This document shows, piece by piece, positions 1-13,300 of a DNA stretch of 64,000 nt. The stretch comes from Pseudoscleropodium purum (Eukaryota; Streptophyta; Bryopsida; Hypnales; Brachytheciaceae), in NCBI GenBank assembly GCA_963969395.1, contig OZ017796.1, forward strand, positions 21,578,501-21,642,500, given 5' to 3'. The stretch's first letter is position 1, and every line of letters begins with the position of its first letter. The notes below the pieces were generated by a model. It was given only the letters and a program-made list of their open reading frames with translations. It had not been told where the DNA came from and did not search any database. The translations under genes and the position numbers were made by a program.

Positions 1-1250
1 AAATAATGGTTGGGTTCTTTAGAACTTTTAAGCATTTAGTTTATTTTTCTCACTCTTTGTTTGAAGGAATTCATGGTCTTCTAGTGAATTTAGATCTCTC
101 ATTCTCTGGCCATTAGGCCTCTCTATTTGTGAATGGAATTTTCTAACTACTAGATCCTCACGATATTCTAATCATAAAGAGGATTATTGGATTTGTTAAT
201 GTGTTGAGAGTATTCAGTCTCCACACCTCCTTATTTGTTTTGTTTTGATTGTTAAAAAAATAAAAGCTCACTAAATTTTGACGGAATTGGTTTCTCACTT
301 CCTAGCAGTTAGGTCTCTTTGGCTTGTAATTGAATCCCCCTGGTCTAGGGCCTCAGAATGATCTGATTTTTAAGGGAGTTGTTTGAAATTGTTAATGGTT
401 TTACAAGCACTCAGTCATGGAGTCCTTTTGCCTTTCTGTTTTTAAAAGAAATCACTTATTGAATTTTAATGGCCCTCAAGTTTCAGCTCCTAGCTCATTC
501 TTTCAATTCTTTAGATTAAATTGTTGAAATTTTAGTAACTTTTAAGCTCTTAGTCCTTGGCCTTTAGACCTTCCTACCTTGAAAAAATCACTAAAATTTT
601 ATGTATGACAAGTTTTCAATCACTATGTATCATTTATGTCCTTGTTTTGGAATAAAACCACTAATTTTGATGGCTTAACTTCTCGGTAGTTGGTTTTTTG
701 GTCCTTTTGTTATTGAAATTTTTTAATTAAGTTGGAATCTTGAGTTCTATGACTTTTATACTTCCTTGCTCAAATTTTGATAAAGGCTAGGCCTTGTTTG
801 TTGTGAATTCTTTTCTTTTCTCTTTTTTTCTTACTGAAATTTAATAATTACTAGAATTTGGGGCTTTCTAACGTTTAATTTCTTTTGTTCTTTTGGGGAA
901 AGGTCATTGAAAATTTCGTGGATTATACTATCATGAATTTTTAATGCCATGGCCTTCTTTTTGAATTAATTTCTAAATTTTTATGGCTTAGCCTTCAGGG
1001 TCTGGATTGTAAAGAACTGTTAGTTCTAATTGATTGTTAATTATTTTATTTTATTTGTTAATTCTTTTACTTCTTCCTTAATTTCTTTATTTCCTAAGCC
1101 TTTCTTTACTGAAGTGGTTCTCAAAGGTTCCTACTAATTGAAATTTTGTTAATTTTACCCCATCAATTGAAATCAACCCTTCTCTTCTTGTCAAAAGATT
1201 TATCGAATTTTCAGACTTCAATTTTCAAATAAATAAAAATAAAAGAACAA
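1..1250. repeat. Degenerate periodic AT-rich repeat
   Basis: No gene is seen. Variants of one phrase, a T-rich stretch followed by 'ttggcctttagaccttcc'-like text and then 'tgaaatttt', recur at roughly 110, 311, 425, 555, 690, 885, 950 and 990. This suggests an old tandem array with a period of about 100-200 bases. Copies are too diverged for me to define the unit by eye. It could also be chance similarity in low-complexity DNA. Confidence 0.3.
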
Positions 1251-4200
1251 AATAAACGATGGAGACCTTAGTCTTGATTTGGGAGAACTCACTCGTACGA
1301 GGCTCTAGATGCTGTGGTCAACTTTATAAGGAACTGATTGAAGATACTAGCCAATTGCTTGGAATTTTTTTTGGTTTAATTGATGGCTTTAATTGGTCAA
1401 AACAACCAAAATAAATTCATTGTGGATTAAGGTTGTTGCTTCGCCTACTTGGATCTCCAATAGGAACCCTTTAAACAAAATAAATTTGGAACCTCAAAAA
1501 ATGTTTCCACAAAGTTGTATAGAAGGATGAAGCTTTGCCGTATGGGGAATTAACCCCGGATTGTTAAGCAAAAATACCCCCTTAGACACACAATTGTTGA
1601 ACTTGGTTCCCACCCAAGTTTTACAAATTAACTAAGAAATTCATCAACACTTGAACCACCTGATCAAAAAATGGATGACTAGGAGATTTGCTACAACTCT
1701 GAGTTGTGAAATCTCTCACAAATCATCACATTTGAGAATTCATTAGTATAACAATAAAATGCAAGTGCAATCAAAATCTAAAAGTTCTCAACTAACGGCA
1801 TTACTAAAATTCGGCCAAGAACTCTTAGTGTTAGTACCAGCAAAACACGAGTGAGTGTAAAGGGACCCCACGTCCTTTGCAACAACTCATAACAATGCAA
1901 GTTCAACAAAAAGAAAGAATTGAATTAGAAAACACCAGAGTTTTGGTGCATACCAAAATCTCAATACATTGCCACAAAATGGCTTCAACGAAATACAAAG
2001 GGATGCAAATGAAGTCGGTGGAAGTTCTTTTATACGTTTTTGGGGCTCCCACTTACCTCTATTTACGAACAAACTACCTAGGTAAACCTAAAATTACTAA
2101 AATTAAAAACTACCATGCCTAATTCTATCTTACTGCTAATCCTTCTCTAATTTTTGGAGAAAAATTCCAATTGAAAAACAAACTACTCTGTTGGCTTCAA
2201 GAGATCCAAATTAGCTTAGGAGCATTCTAACTTCCAACTTTTACTTCAAAATTCATCATGAAAGATGGAGTTCTTTATTGCCATACAAAAGGTGAAAAAT
2301 CTAAGTTTTGGGATTTGCCTCTTTTGCTAATTTTATTTGGCTAGGGTTGTCCGGAGGGTCCAAGAACATAAGGGAAGAGTCTAAGATGACTCAATTTGGC
2401 CTTTGTATGGCTGTAATTTGAAAGTCAACGTACGGAATGTTTTGAAATTTTGTTAAAATCCATTGGCGTTGCCGGTTTAGGTAATTGTTGCTATTGGAAT
2501 GTCATGAAACTTGATTAGGCTCTTATTTAGACCTAAATACATTGTCATAATTTTTAGTGGGATTTTACCATCACCAAAGGAATTTACATGAATTTATTCA
2601 CTTCCGGTAATTGACTTCCCATGGAATCATGTTCTGCAATTTGGAAATTTATGAAACTTTTTGAGTGACTTCTAGAAAGTCCCCAAACCCTATAGGCAAA
2701 TTTTCAAGCTCATCTTGTAGTTTTCCAAAGAGAAACAAATTTACTTTCTTAGATTTTAATTCCTCCTAGAAAGAATCATTTCCGTGCAAGGGGGTTCGTT
2801 GGTAGTTTAATTCCTTTGGGGAGGAATCATTCCCACATGAAGAAATCTTAATATTTTAATTCCTCCAAAAATGAATCATTCTTGTGCAAAGGAATTTAGG
2901 CAGTCTCGCTTCATCGTTACATTCTTAGCATGCTTCTTGGTCACGAAACACCTTTCTTCTTACTATGACTGCCACTTATAGTGTCCGTAGATTTTGCTTT
3001 GTTTTTCTTAGCCAAGGTGTCGTTTGCACTATTGTAGACCAAATTCTTCCAAATTCTTAGTGTTTACATAATCTTCTATTTCAAACTAGGACTACTTCCA
3101 ATCTTCTATAGTAGTACTTGAACACTCAATTAGACTTCTAAAGTCAGCAATATGTCACTTTTATGGAATTTAAGACGTTTTGAGAACACAATTCTATAAA
3201 CATAAGATTTTTTTCAATATTTCTCTAATTCCACTTTTCTAACCCTTTTTACCTTAATTACTCACAAAAATGAGCAAAAAGTGAAAAAAAGAAAATTCCA
3301 AGACCCAGGTGGCAATCACGAGGCTCACAGTCCTTAAGGGATTAATTCACTTTCTAAAGACAAGCTCCATTTCTATATTATCACACAACTTCTAAATTCA
3401 ATTTAGCATTTTAGTGTTTTCAAAAACATTGATAGAAATTTCTTTGACTACGATTTTATCAAAGAATATAGTGGAAAGAAAATTAGATCTCTTGTAATAA
3501 AAATTTGAAAAAAAACACGAGACATTTATAAATTAAATGGAATGTTAAATTAAAGATTTAAAATTTAAAGAATTATGCAATTATTGTGTAATATAATTTT
3601 GACACATAGAGCTTGCAATTGCAATAATTCATTAGAGCTCTATAAATTTTTAAGGTTTTAAAGTTGTGTAAAACAAGACTTGTAGTTTAGATTAAATACA
3701 AAATATAGACATTTCAAACACTACAATAGAATTTGATCAAGGTACATTTTTATGTTGTATTAATCCACAATCTTTAAATGATAGGTCAAATACATTGGGC
3801 TTGGTTTTAACTGCATTCTTGGCAAATAGTGACTTTAGGATTTTTTTTTAGTGTTTCAACCTACAAGATCCACTTCTAATCTTCTATGGTAAATAAGACT
3901 TGCCAAACATTGTATGTAAGCTACAAAGTCAAAGTTATGTTCATTGATCAATTTTATCTATCCTAAATGCACAAGTCTTAGAGAAAGAACAAGCCCCATG
4001 TCTTAGGAGATTTTTGATTTCCCCTTGAATTGCCTATTAGGTCAAGAAATATTGTTTAAGGACTAACAATTTTAAGAATTATTTTTCATTATTTTGAGAA
4101 AGAAGAAGATTGAAATAGAAATTTGATTTTATCTATTTGGATGACAATGACAATGATGTACAACAATACATTTGGCTAGTCTCAATCCAAAATATATCAA

Positions 4201-7200
4201 TCGAAATGATTGATGTGGAAAACCTTTTTTTTCTAAAATAATTGAAAAAATACAAAAATATTTAAGTTGTTGGATGTAAAAGGATTGGAAATCTTGGATG
4301 TGAATGTTGATTAGACTTTTGATTAGACTTTTTTTGAATTAAGAAATGAACCAAAGTTGGTTTTGAGGTATTTTTCTACTAATGGATTTTTGAACTTTGG
4401 AGACTCTAAGGTAGATTGTATTATTATTTTCTACATTTGAAAAAAATTTGAACATGTTTTTATATTGTGATTCTTGTAGGTTTTAGTTGATGAAATTACA
4501 TTTGTTGAATGCAAATTTGGAAAAAAGTCCTCCCAAATATGAAAAATCTAATTTTTATTTTTAAATTCAATCTTTTACATTGTAAACTTTAATTTGAATT
4601 TTCAAGAGGAATGTCACCCATATGGATTAGCAAAAAATAATAAATTGTTCCTCAATTAGTACTTGGATCTTCAAGATCCTGTTGAATAATTCAAGCTTTA
4701 TTTGATTTTTACTATTGTACACAATGGCAAGAAAAAAATATTATATTTTTTACATTTTTCACATTCACTTGTTCATATTTTTTTAGTCAGAATACAAATT
4801 TTCAACAACTTTTGGGCTCAACAATCAATGGAATTTAGAAATTATTGATGGACATTTTTTCATTATTTGAGATTTTACACCATGGTTTAATAATGTTCAT
4901 TTTTCATTTTACCTTTTAAAATATGACTAGAAAACCATAATGAATCAATGAAAAAATTGGCTAATTTTATTGTATTTGGAGGTAGTGAGGACTAAGGAAA
5001 GCAGCAGAGCATTTTAAAAAGTAATTATAAAATAAATCAATATATAAAAATTAGTAGAACACTATAAACAATTAAACATTGTAATAATTTAAAAATATTT
5101 TAGGGTCAAAATATTGATTTTTTTCTCCAAATTTTTTTTTTCAAAACAAAATTGAAGATTTTAGTATAACAAATAGTTTTAGTAATGTTAGAAAATGAAT
5201 ATGATGTTTTACTAATTATGAACAAATCCACAATCTAAAATTAGTATTGTATCCACCTACAAATGATGAAAATATAAAATATAAAGTTCCAATGTAGATT
5301 TTTGAGTTAGATGGATCAAAATCATTATTTTGGATCAAAATAATTTTAATTTAAAAAAAAATTGACAAGTGTTGGTTGCTAGCCAATGCATTTTCAATTA
5401 CAAAAAAAAGACCATAATTTTGTAAAAAGTCTAGAATTGGTTAAATATGGGTAATAATGAACACATTTGAAAAAAATTAAATAAAATTAAACTATTCTGA
5501 AATTCCAAATTTTCTTACTTTTGGTTTCAAATTACAAAATGAGTTACACAAAATCAATTACTTAAGTTAATTTATATATACTTAAATTTTTTTTTCATAG
5601 AATTAATTTATTTACTTCTAGCCAAGATATGATCGTAATTTTCTTATAAAAATTGTATTTATTGCACAAATCTTTGCGATTATAATGAATTTTGAAGTGA
5701 AGATTAGCTAAGAAAACTTTATGTGAGGTAGATTGTGTAAAGAATTTGATAGCTATTCATTTGAATATAAGGTTTTTGAAAGTGCATTTTTGTGTGGCAA
5801 TACAATTTCTAGATGTTTATATCACCACCAATTCTAAAAAATTCTTATATGCAAATTTTTCAAATATTAAAAACACTAAAATTGAGATACATACATTTTT
5901 TTGTTATAATTCCACAACTCCTATACAATTTCATGCTCAAAATTGGTATGTACTTTAATAAACAAGCTCTTTAAAATATCTATGTATGGTTAGATTTAAA
6001 AAACCAATTTGCTTCATTGGAGATAACTATAAGCTTATGTTTTTTTTTCATAGAAAAAACACAGTTGAAAAGGCTTAGGCATTTAGAGGTTAAGTAAAGT
6101 CATTGTTAATTTTTGGCCTTGTTGTGCCATGTAAGAAATTCAAGTCATCTTCTATGGCAATTATAAGTAAATAACTTTAAGATAAAGTAATTTTAAAGTA
6201 CTTTTAAGGTAAATGCACTCATAAATGTGACTAATCAAAGTTGAATATAATTCTCATTATCAAATATAAATTAGTTTAATTGGATTCATTTGGTACACAA
6301 AGGAGAATTCTAACTCAAATTAGCGGGAAATATTTGGACCATGTATAAAAAAGATTTGAATTTCCAAAGTATTGTATTGCTTAAACTTATAAGTGAAGAA
6401 TTTTGATTTTAGTTGTTTTGTATATTCAATATCCACTTTTAGTTTTGCTAACTAGTTCAGATGTAAATGTTTTATTTTGTCAAGTGATCATAATTACATC
6501 TTGTACGTACTTTAAATGATAGATAGATCCAAAATTGCTACAATCCCTCTAATTCAAGTTTTAATTGGGTGTTGTTGCATTCTTATTTGTATAGCTAAAA
6601 ATTTTCAAGGTTTGCATAATGATACTTTCATTTGTGGAAGTAGGGTTGAAGGTATTGGAAGTGGGTTGAAAGGTCATTGTTTTTTAAATTCAATGAAGAC
6701 TACCATGTGGTTTCAACTTTCAACTACCATGTCAAAAGGTTCATTCATTATTCCACATGCTTGCACGTACGAGTGACACTCTTGGATTACCGTTGCAACC
6801 GTATGGAGGATTAAGAGATGCAACCACATTAGAAACATAATAAATGAGAATCGCCCCTTAGAAACAACAACAAGCAAGCTATATATACAATTATTTGCTT
6901 TGACCATGTGCCACCTTTATTTTATGAAATAATGATTTGATAAAAAATGAATTTGGAAAATTCTCCAATTTTACATTCTACTTCAAATAAACACTGTTAA
7001 TCCATGAAATAATATAAATCTATGCTACAACCAAAAGAATGACAAATGGGTCATCCTACTTGAGTACTTCAAAATGTCCCTAGCCCTATGTAGTAACATT
7101 TGTGTCCTTGGTGAAGATAACAAAATTGAGCTTTTAGTTTCATTTTTTTTTTTGGCATATTAAAGTGAGCACGTCCAAAATCACACCCTAAGTAAAATTG

Positions 7201-7440
7201 CCATCACCACTTTGTGTACATTGGTATCCAAAATCAATACATAGTAGAAACGTAGTAGAAACAATTACAAAACATTTGCCAAAAATTACTTTGAACCTTT
7301 ATAACTTTTGCATACAAAATCCAAATGTCACGTTTTTTGGTGCGTTGGAACCTCCTTTTGCTTGCCGACAAAAAAATATGAAAATTCTACCATTCTAATT
7401 ACTAGAAACTAGGCACAATAGCAGAAAGTGGAAAATTTTT
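1251..7440. other. AT-rich intergenic DNA without recognisable genes
   Basis: Short ORFs here (for example 1877-2122, 5746-5958, 6516-6776) have no domain I recognise and look like chance ORFs. At about 2755-2895 a motif resembling 'ttttaattcctcc' followed by 'gaatcatt' occurs three times with a period of about 50 bases. The 1.26-3.3 kb part is less AT-rich than its surroundings and may be an old transposon, but I find no coding relic, terminal repeat or target duplication. Confidence 0.5.
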
Positions 7441-7580
7441 GGGTACCCCTTACACCGTTCATTAATCAAATTGCCTGGCCAATCAGTCAGACGGGCAGGT
7501 GGCAGACACTGATTGATGGGTGAGAGGGATGGATGAAAGTTCTGGATGAAAAATTGGCCGATTAGTCGTCCATCCTCACG
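7441..7580 (+). promoter_or_regulatory. Probable promoter of the GMI1-like gene
   Basis: Base composition changes abruptly here from AT-rich intergenic DNA to balanced sequence. A CCAAT-box-like 'ggccaatcag' lies near 7476-7485. The stretch directly precedes a probable leader exon that ends with a consensus splice donor at 7719. The transcription start itself is inferred from context, not seen. Confidence 0.4.
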
Positions 7581-7718
7581 TCTTCTCTCGCAAGTGAACT
7601 CTCAAGTGTTTCCGCGACTCACTCTCAACTTTCACGCATTCATGAAGTCTTCACTTGCAAATGTTTCATCGCAGGAGCTGAGGAGCGCTTCGTGATTTTG
7701 GAGGTGATTCGTGCAAGG
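7560..7718 (+). other. Probable 5' leader (UTR) exon of the GMI1-like gene
   Basis: The segment is followed by a strong splice donor (gcaag|gtaagaatc, intron from 7719). It has balanced base composition and no long open frame continuing into the gene. A matching acceptor 'ttcgcag' lies at about 10337, 32 bases before the ATG at 10369. That would give a 2.6-kb leader intron. The left boundary is a guess, and other leader exons may exist in between. Confidence 0.35.
7582..7594. promoter_or_regulatory. CTT(N)7AAG, SOG1-type DNA-damage element
   Basis: The sequence reads ctt, seven bases, aag, an exact match to the CTT(N)7AAG site bound by the plant NAC factor SOG1. It lies where the promoter or leader exon of the GMI1-like gene should be. 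In Arabidopsis, GMI1 is induced by genotoxic stress, so the site fits the gene. The motif fixes only six bases, so a chance match in a 200-base promoter is expected about one time in twenty. Confidence 0.35.
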
Positions 7719-7818
7719 TAAGAATCTCTTCATTTGGAACAAGTAAAATTGGAAGAGGAGTATAATAATCCTTTCTTCAAGCAAATTACTCGTTTCACTG
7801 GTTGATATATGTATGATT

Positions 7819-10030
7819 GATGTTCGAGTTCGTGGAGTTTTCAACAGGCTGCAAACATCTGGAGGACCGAGAAATCTATGGTTTCGATGGGCTAATTAGA
7901 GCCCTTTTGTAGCGTCAATCTGCAGTTTTTTTGAATTTAGAATACTCCAGGCCTTCAATTTCTTGGCTACTTGACGTGTGGGTAGAAACTGCAGCCAACA
8001 CGATGACATTTTTTTCTCCAACAGCAGGTAATTTGGGCTTCACATACCGGTTTCCAAGAAGAAAAAAAAGACGCTCCTCACTATGCTAACGAAATATGTA
8101 GATACGAAAGCATCTGAGTAAGCTGGAGATTGAAGTGAGCTACGGTTTTGATCCACTGAGGGTCGTTCGCAGCAACCAATTACAGAAGGTTGGTCGTTTC
8201 TAAGCTCTTCTTTTCTTAACTATCAGGACTTTTTCTCACATTATATGGGATGCTCTTCATCGATTCTGGTGATATCAAATTGAGCCGTGTCTGCAGTATG
8301 TTTTCGACAGCATGAGCAATCGAATTGTCATACTACACCGACAAAGTCTCAGTCTTTCAGTAGTTCCGTTTCTCACTAGACCGTCGACTGACCGGTTGGT
8401 TCTCTCCGTTCATTGGACTGTCTGTAGACCTTCAGCACTGCCGTGGCCTGGAATGGTGCTTTTTTAAGAAAAAGGGCATGCAAACTTCTTTCTTCCCCTA
8501 GCCTCTGTCACAGGTGTATTTCCAAGTACTAGAGTTTCTCATATGTCAGTGCAGTAGCTTATTCCTCCGGTCTAAAAGCGTTCTTCCCTTCCTCCCCTAA
8601 GGTGCGTCTTTGTTTTGGCTGTTTAGGTGCTTCAGGTTAGAACAAGAGGAGTCGAGTTTGCGTCTTTCAGTTGTGGTGCAGTCCTTTGGTTTTAGTCGGT
8701 GCCTGAGGTGTTGAGATGCACATACAGTGGCAGGGGGTGGAGTGTGTCCCGTTAAGAGGATGGAGGATTGGTTCAATAGGTCTTTAGGCGCTCAATCGCT
8801 CTTGTTCATTGCACATGTCATCCTCTGTTGTATTTCCAGGCAAGGAGACAGGCTTCCGCTTAAGAAGTGCTCACATTTTGGGTGAAAGGAAACTTAGTTG
8901 TTTTGGTGGCAACGGAAACTTACAACCTTTTGCTCTGGCTGTTCCTTGGGTAGTTTCTTCTAGCAGAGGAACTTAGTTAAGAGTCTTGTAGATGATGAGT
9001 TTTTGTGAGTTCTTAACAGGTTGAAAGCATCTTAGTGCTGGAGAAGAAAGCCACAGTTTTGATCTACCGAGGGTCGTTCGTTCGTTCGTAGCATCGGCTT
9101 TCAGCAGGTTGGTCGGTCGTTTCTTACATAAGCTCTTCTTTTCTTAACCATCACGAGTTTTTCTCACATTATCACTGTTCTTCATTAAACATGTCATCCT
9201 CACTTCCAGGCCCATGGTTTGGGTGAACGTGAACGGAACTTACAAAGTTCTTCTTGCTCGATCTGGCCGAAGAGCAGAGCAAGTTAAGAATGTTCTGTTG
9301 ACGACGAGTTCTTGTGAGTTCTCAACAGGTTGAAAGCATCTGAGTAAGCTGGAGAAGTGAGCTACGGTTTTGATCTCCTGAGGGTTGTTCGCAGCATCGA
9401 GTTACAGAAGGTCGGTCGTTTCTAAGCTCTTCTTTTCTTAACTATCAGAAGTATTTCTCACAATATCGCTATTCTTCATCACACGTGTCGTCCTCCGTTG
9501 TATTTCAAGGCAGGAAGACAGGCTTCCGCTTAAGAAGTGCTCACTTCCAGGCCCGTGGTTTGGGTGAACGTGAACTTACTTGCTTTAGTAGAAACGGAAA
9601 CTTACAACTCCTTGCTCGATCTGGTCGAAGATTATATAGTTTCTTCTTACAGAGGAACTTAATTAAGAGTCTTGTAGATGACGAGTTCTTGTGAGTTCTT
9701 AACAGGTTGAAAGCATCTGAGTGCTGGAGAAGAAAGCCACAAAGCCACAGTTTTGATCTACCGAGGGTCGTCGCCGCATCGAGTTTCAGCAGGTTGGTCG
9801 GTGCTAAGCTCTTCTTTTCTTGAAAATAGTTTTCAGTGCACTGCAACAAATACTATCTGGAGTTTTTCTCACATTATCGCTCTTGTTCATTACACGTGCA
9901 TGTCATCCTCTGTTGTATTTCAAGGCAAGGAGACAGGCTTCCGCGTAAGAAGTGCTCACTTCCAGGCCCGTGGTTTGAGTGAACGTGAAACTGTGAAAGT
10001 CACTTTTAGTGTAGCAGAAACAACTCCTTG
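7819..10030 (+). repeat. Degenerate tandem repeats in the leader intron of the GMI1-like gene
   Basis: A unit beginning 'gttgaaagcatctgag' and ending 'gtgagttcttaacag' is repeated head to tail. Well-marked starts lie at 9020, 9329 and 9706, giving units of 309 and 377 bases. An incomplete earlier copy starts near 8106, and a diverged relative of the junction lies at about 7825-7860. Each full unit contains 'ggtcgtttctaagctcttc' and 'acaggcttccgc' blocks. The blocks stay in one open frame across three copies (near 8817, 9485 and 9901), but the peptide resembles no family I know and the flanks shift, so I treat it as non-coding. Confidence 0.75.
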
Positions 10031-10368
10031 ATCGAGTGTGTTAACTCCTTGGTGTGTCATAAAATTTGTGATTATGATGGTTCAGTTCTCTGCCGTGTTA
10101 TGATTAGGATGATTGCGTTAGTGAGCATGACTGGCTTAAGTTTCTCAAGACGAATCTCTCCGATATATCAAAGAAGTTGATGCAGCTGCCATCCCGTCTG
10201 CAGTTTGCACCGGCTCTCTTCTTCGAGGGTTGTACTTTCATTTTTCTCACTCTTCAGCAGTTGAAAGAGATTGCGAAGTCATGCGTTGCCTTTCAAGGGT
10301 GCCTCAGTTCTAACTGTGTGTGGTTCTATGTTCGCAGTGCAATTGTAATACTTCAACGACAGAACGCG

Positions 10369-13300
10369 ATGGGAGAGCCAGGCAATAGTCCCCCGTCAAG
10401 CTCAAAGAGAGGTCGCCAAATAGTGGCCCTCGAAGAGTATTATCCCGTGCCAGTGCCGACACCGGCACCGGCGCAACATGGAAGTCGTAGCATTCGTCGC
10501 CGCAGCAATTCTGACTCTCCTCCTCAAGACGGAGGAGTCCCCGGGGATGCTTACGAGTATCTTGTGTATCTTCCAAATACAACCTCTGTGGTAGTGAGGG
10601 TCGACGCTGCGATCTGCATGAATTTGAAAGTGACGGAATTTGTGGAACTCGTGAGAAAGGAACAGAGCTTGAACGCTGATGCCAACACCAAGCAAAAGCA
10701 GCGTGAAATCACATGGAAAAAAGGGGTATACATCACAGACTTCCAAGGGAATGCTCTCACTGATGGGAGAGGTGTGTTTGCCTCGTTGGGAGATGAATTC
10801 AAGGCCGGGAGGGGTCTTCTGCTACATGTGAGTACAGTCGATTGGAAGCTGATCTGGACTTCTTTTCTTCTGCAATATCTCCGAGAAGCATGTCAGTGAC
10901 TTGATTTTGGATTTCGAAAATTCAGTCCCTCATGTACTTTGAATTGATCGAACTCAATCCTTCGATGCTAGTGCAAGTGGTGTTTGTCTCTATTTGGTCA
11001 ACATTGGCTAACTTCTTTATCTGTCCGAGTGGGTCTTGGCAGGATAATCACCCTGATACTGTGCACTCCCACTCGGTGAGTTGTTTCACTCCAAAGATCT
11101 TGAAAGCTGCTCCCTCAGCGCCCGCTTTGTGGTTCCAAGTCGGAAACCAATGCAACCGATTGATTGTAGATTAGTAGCCTTCAATTCATATGTTGGAATC
11201 TTATTTCGAAATTCTATTTCTTTTATTACTACCAACAGTTCTGTAACGCGTCTCTGTTGTTTTGGGACAATGTGGTTGCGCAGGATTTCTGGAATGTTAC
11301 TCCAGAGACCCATTTGCTAGAGATCTTGCCACAGGATTATTCGGTTTTCTCAGCACTGGCCGACGAACTTGTAAGATGACTCAAACTGTCCTCTATTATG
11401 TGTAAAACATGTGTGAAGTTAACGTTGAATGTCTTTTGGGGTATTGTTGCAGTCCCACTAGTTTCAACTTCAGGGCTTGAAAATGAGGCGTTTCAATGTG
11501 CGCAGGACAATTCATTGCAGGCTGTATACCAACTGGAATCTGGGAATCGTCTCATAAGGTAATCTCTCCTTGTGTTCATGAAGTAATTTTTTGCAAATTT
11601 AATGGACTCTGTTTCTCAGTTGACTGTAATCTTAAGACGAGGCAGGCATGTCTGACTGATCATTTCAATTTTTTTGTGGCCAGTGTGGACCTCGATCACA
11701 ATAACGGGATGATTACTATTTATGACACTGGCAAAGGGATGGACAGCAGCCCTGAGAACTCTATTTCAAAATGGTAGGCTTTCCAACCTTCTTTGTCATT
11801 TCAGAACTTTTCTCCTCTGCTGTGGTACATCCTCCATGATCTAAGTTCCTGCACCAGCGGATAGATCACTTCTCTAAGTGTTCTTATCCTTCCTTACTGC
11901 ACAATCTTCTGCACTGATTAGAAAGCTCTATGTAGATTAAAATGATTCAAGTAGTGCCTGTGACCTGCAATTCTGAGATTCTGGCTTGACTGAACAGGGG
12001 AACTATGGGGAGCTCCATGTACCGACGCTTGGTAAATGAGGCGATCGGGATACCAGCTCCATACCTGAAGGTGGAAATCTGAAACTGTATTTGATAGTTT
12101 ATTTTGATAAAGAAGATGGAAGTTTGAGTTGACATTCTAATTGACACTCTTGAAAAAATATTCCATTTCCGTAATATATGACTGAGACCCCTAACCAAAC
12201 TGAAGTCACGTGCACTTTGTTGAAGGTCCGTGCCGCGTATGAGCTGCATGAGATTGCTGATTGCGTTAAGGAAAAGGATTCCAGGGAGGATCATTGACTT
12301 AGTTGGGTGATTTCGTGTGCAGCCTAATTTTGGTATGTTCGGATTAGGAGGAATAGGAGCTGGGCTGCACTTGGGCGGGTACCTCCCAAACCCCACTGAT
12401 TTTCTTCAAAACCATTACTTAATGTTTGCATGCATCTCAGATCTTGAACATTTGGATGAATGAATTCAAGATTTTTTTTTCTCCTATTGTGTGATTTATG
12501 TCAGTAGAACTCTGATTTTTTTCTTTCCACTCCGTGTCCGATGTGGTTCGTGAAAAGTCCTCCTTTGCTCCTTGCTTCCTTCCTAAAGTCAACGAGATGT
12601 TGCCATACTCTCTTCAGATCAGGGAGCTTGGTTGGCTCATGTTCGCTTCTTAAGTTAGGCCCAATGCAGAAACTTAGCCTCTGGGACTCTCCACGTACAC
12701 GTACCTTTGGACGTGGTCCTGTTTCTATTGCTGAGTTTTTTTTTTTCCCCTCTGATCAAAATTTGTGCAGAAGCATATCAGTCTCATCGAAAACAAAAGA
12801 GTCCCAGCGAGTGGTTGTTTTGCATCTGGCGAAGGAGACACTGGCAGCGAATGTAAAAGCTGGCAGCGTTTGGAAGGTACTTAATTGGGCATCATGCTTT
12901 GGCCGCTCATCGTTACAATTGAACTTCCGGCACCGATCCGCATCGATTCTTTCGAGGAAAAATTTAGTCTAGCTTTTCAACTAGCAGTGCACTGACTGTG
13001 TTCATGACTCTGTGTTCGTCGTGTGTGTGCAGACGGGAGGTGAGTTTCGTTCACCAACAGAACAAGAGCTTCAGTGGTCTCCCCATGGAAGCTTCACGAA
13101 GGTAATCTACTCAGCTATAAGTTTTCTTCACGTGTTCGGATGATCGATCTATTGGAAGAAAATAGTATGTTTCACTGAAGAATATATGGCCCTTAATAAT
13201 CCCAATATCAAGGCCTGCATTCTAGTTGATTCTTTCCAATTGAAAATCAATATCAACTTCAATGCAGATCTCTCACTCTCACGGTAGAGCAAACCAATTC

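Noticed and set aside
9485..10031. Repeated small ORFs sharing SSSVVFQG and GFR-RSAHFQARGL
   Set aside because: Shared only because they sit in tandem repeat units. The best-conserved copy lacks an ATG at the start of the shared part, and the frames diverge or stop soon after.
10177..10368. Upstream in-frame start for the GMI1-like protein (240-codon ORF from 10177)
   Set aside because: The added residues are hydrophobic and unlike the family, and a splice acceptor (ttcgcag) lies between this start and the ATG at 10369, so this is probably leader intron.
11947..12396. 149-codon minus-strand ORF
   Set aside because: It lies antisense across exons 6 and 7 and the intron of the GMI1-like gene, where the plus strand carries the conserved glycine motif. 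It has no domain of its own.
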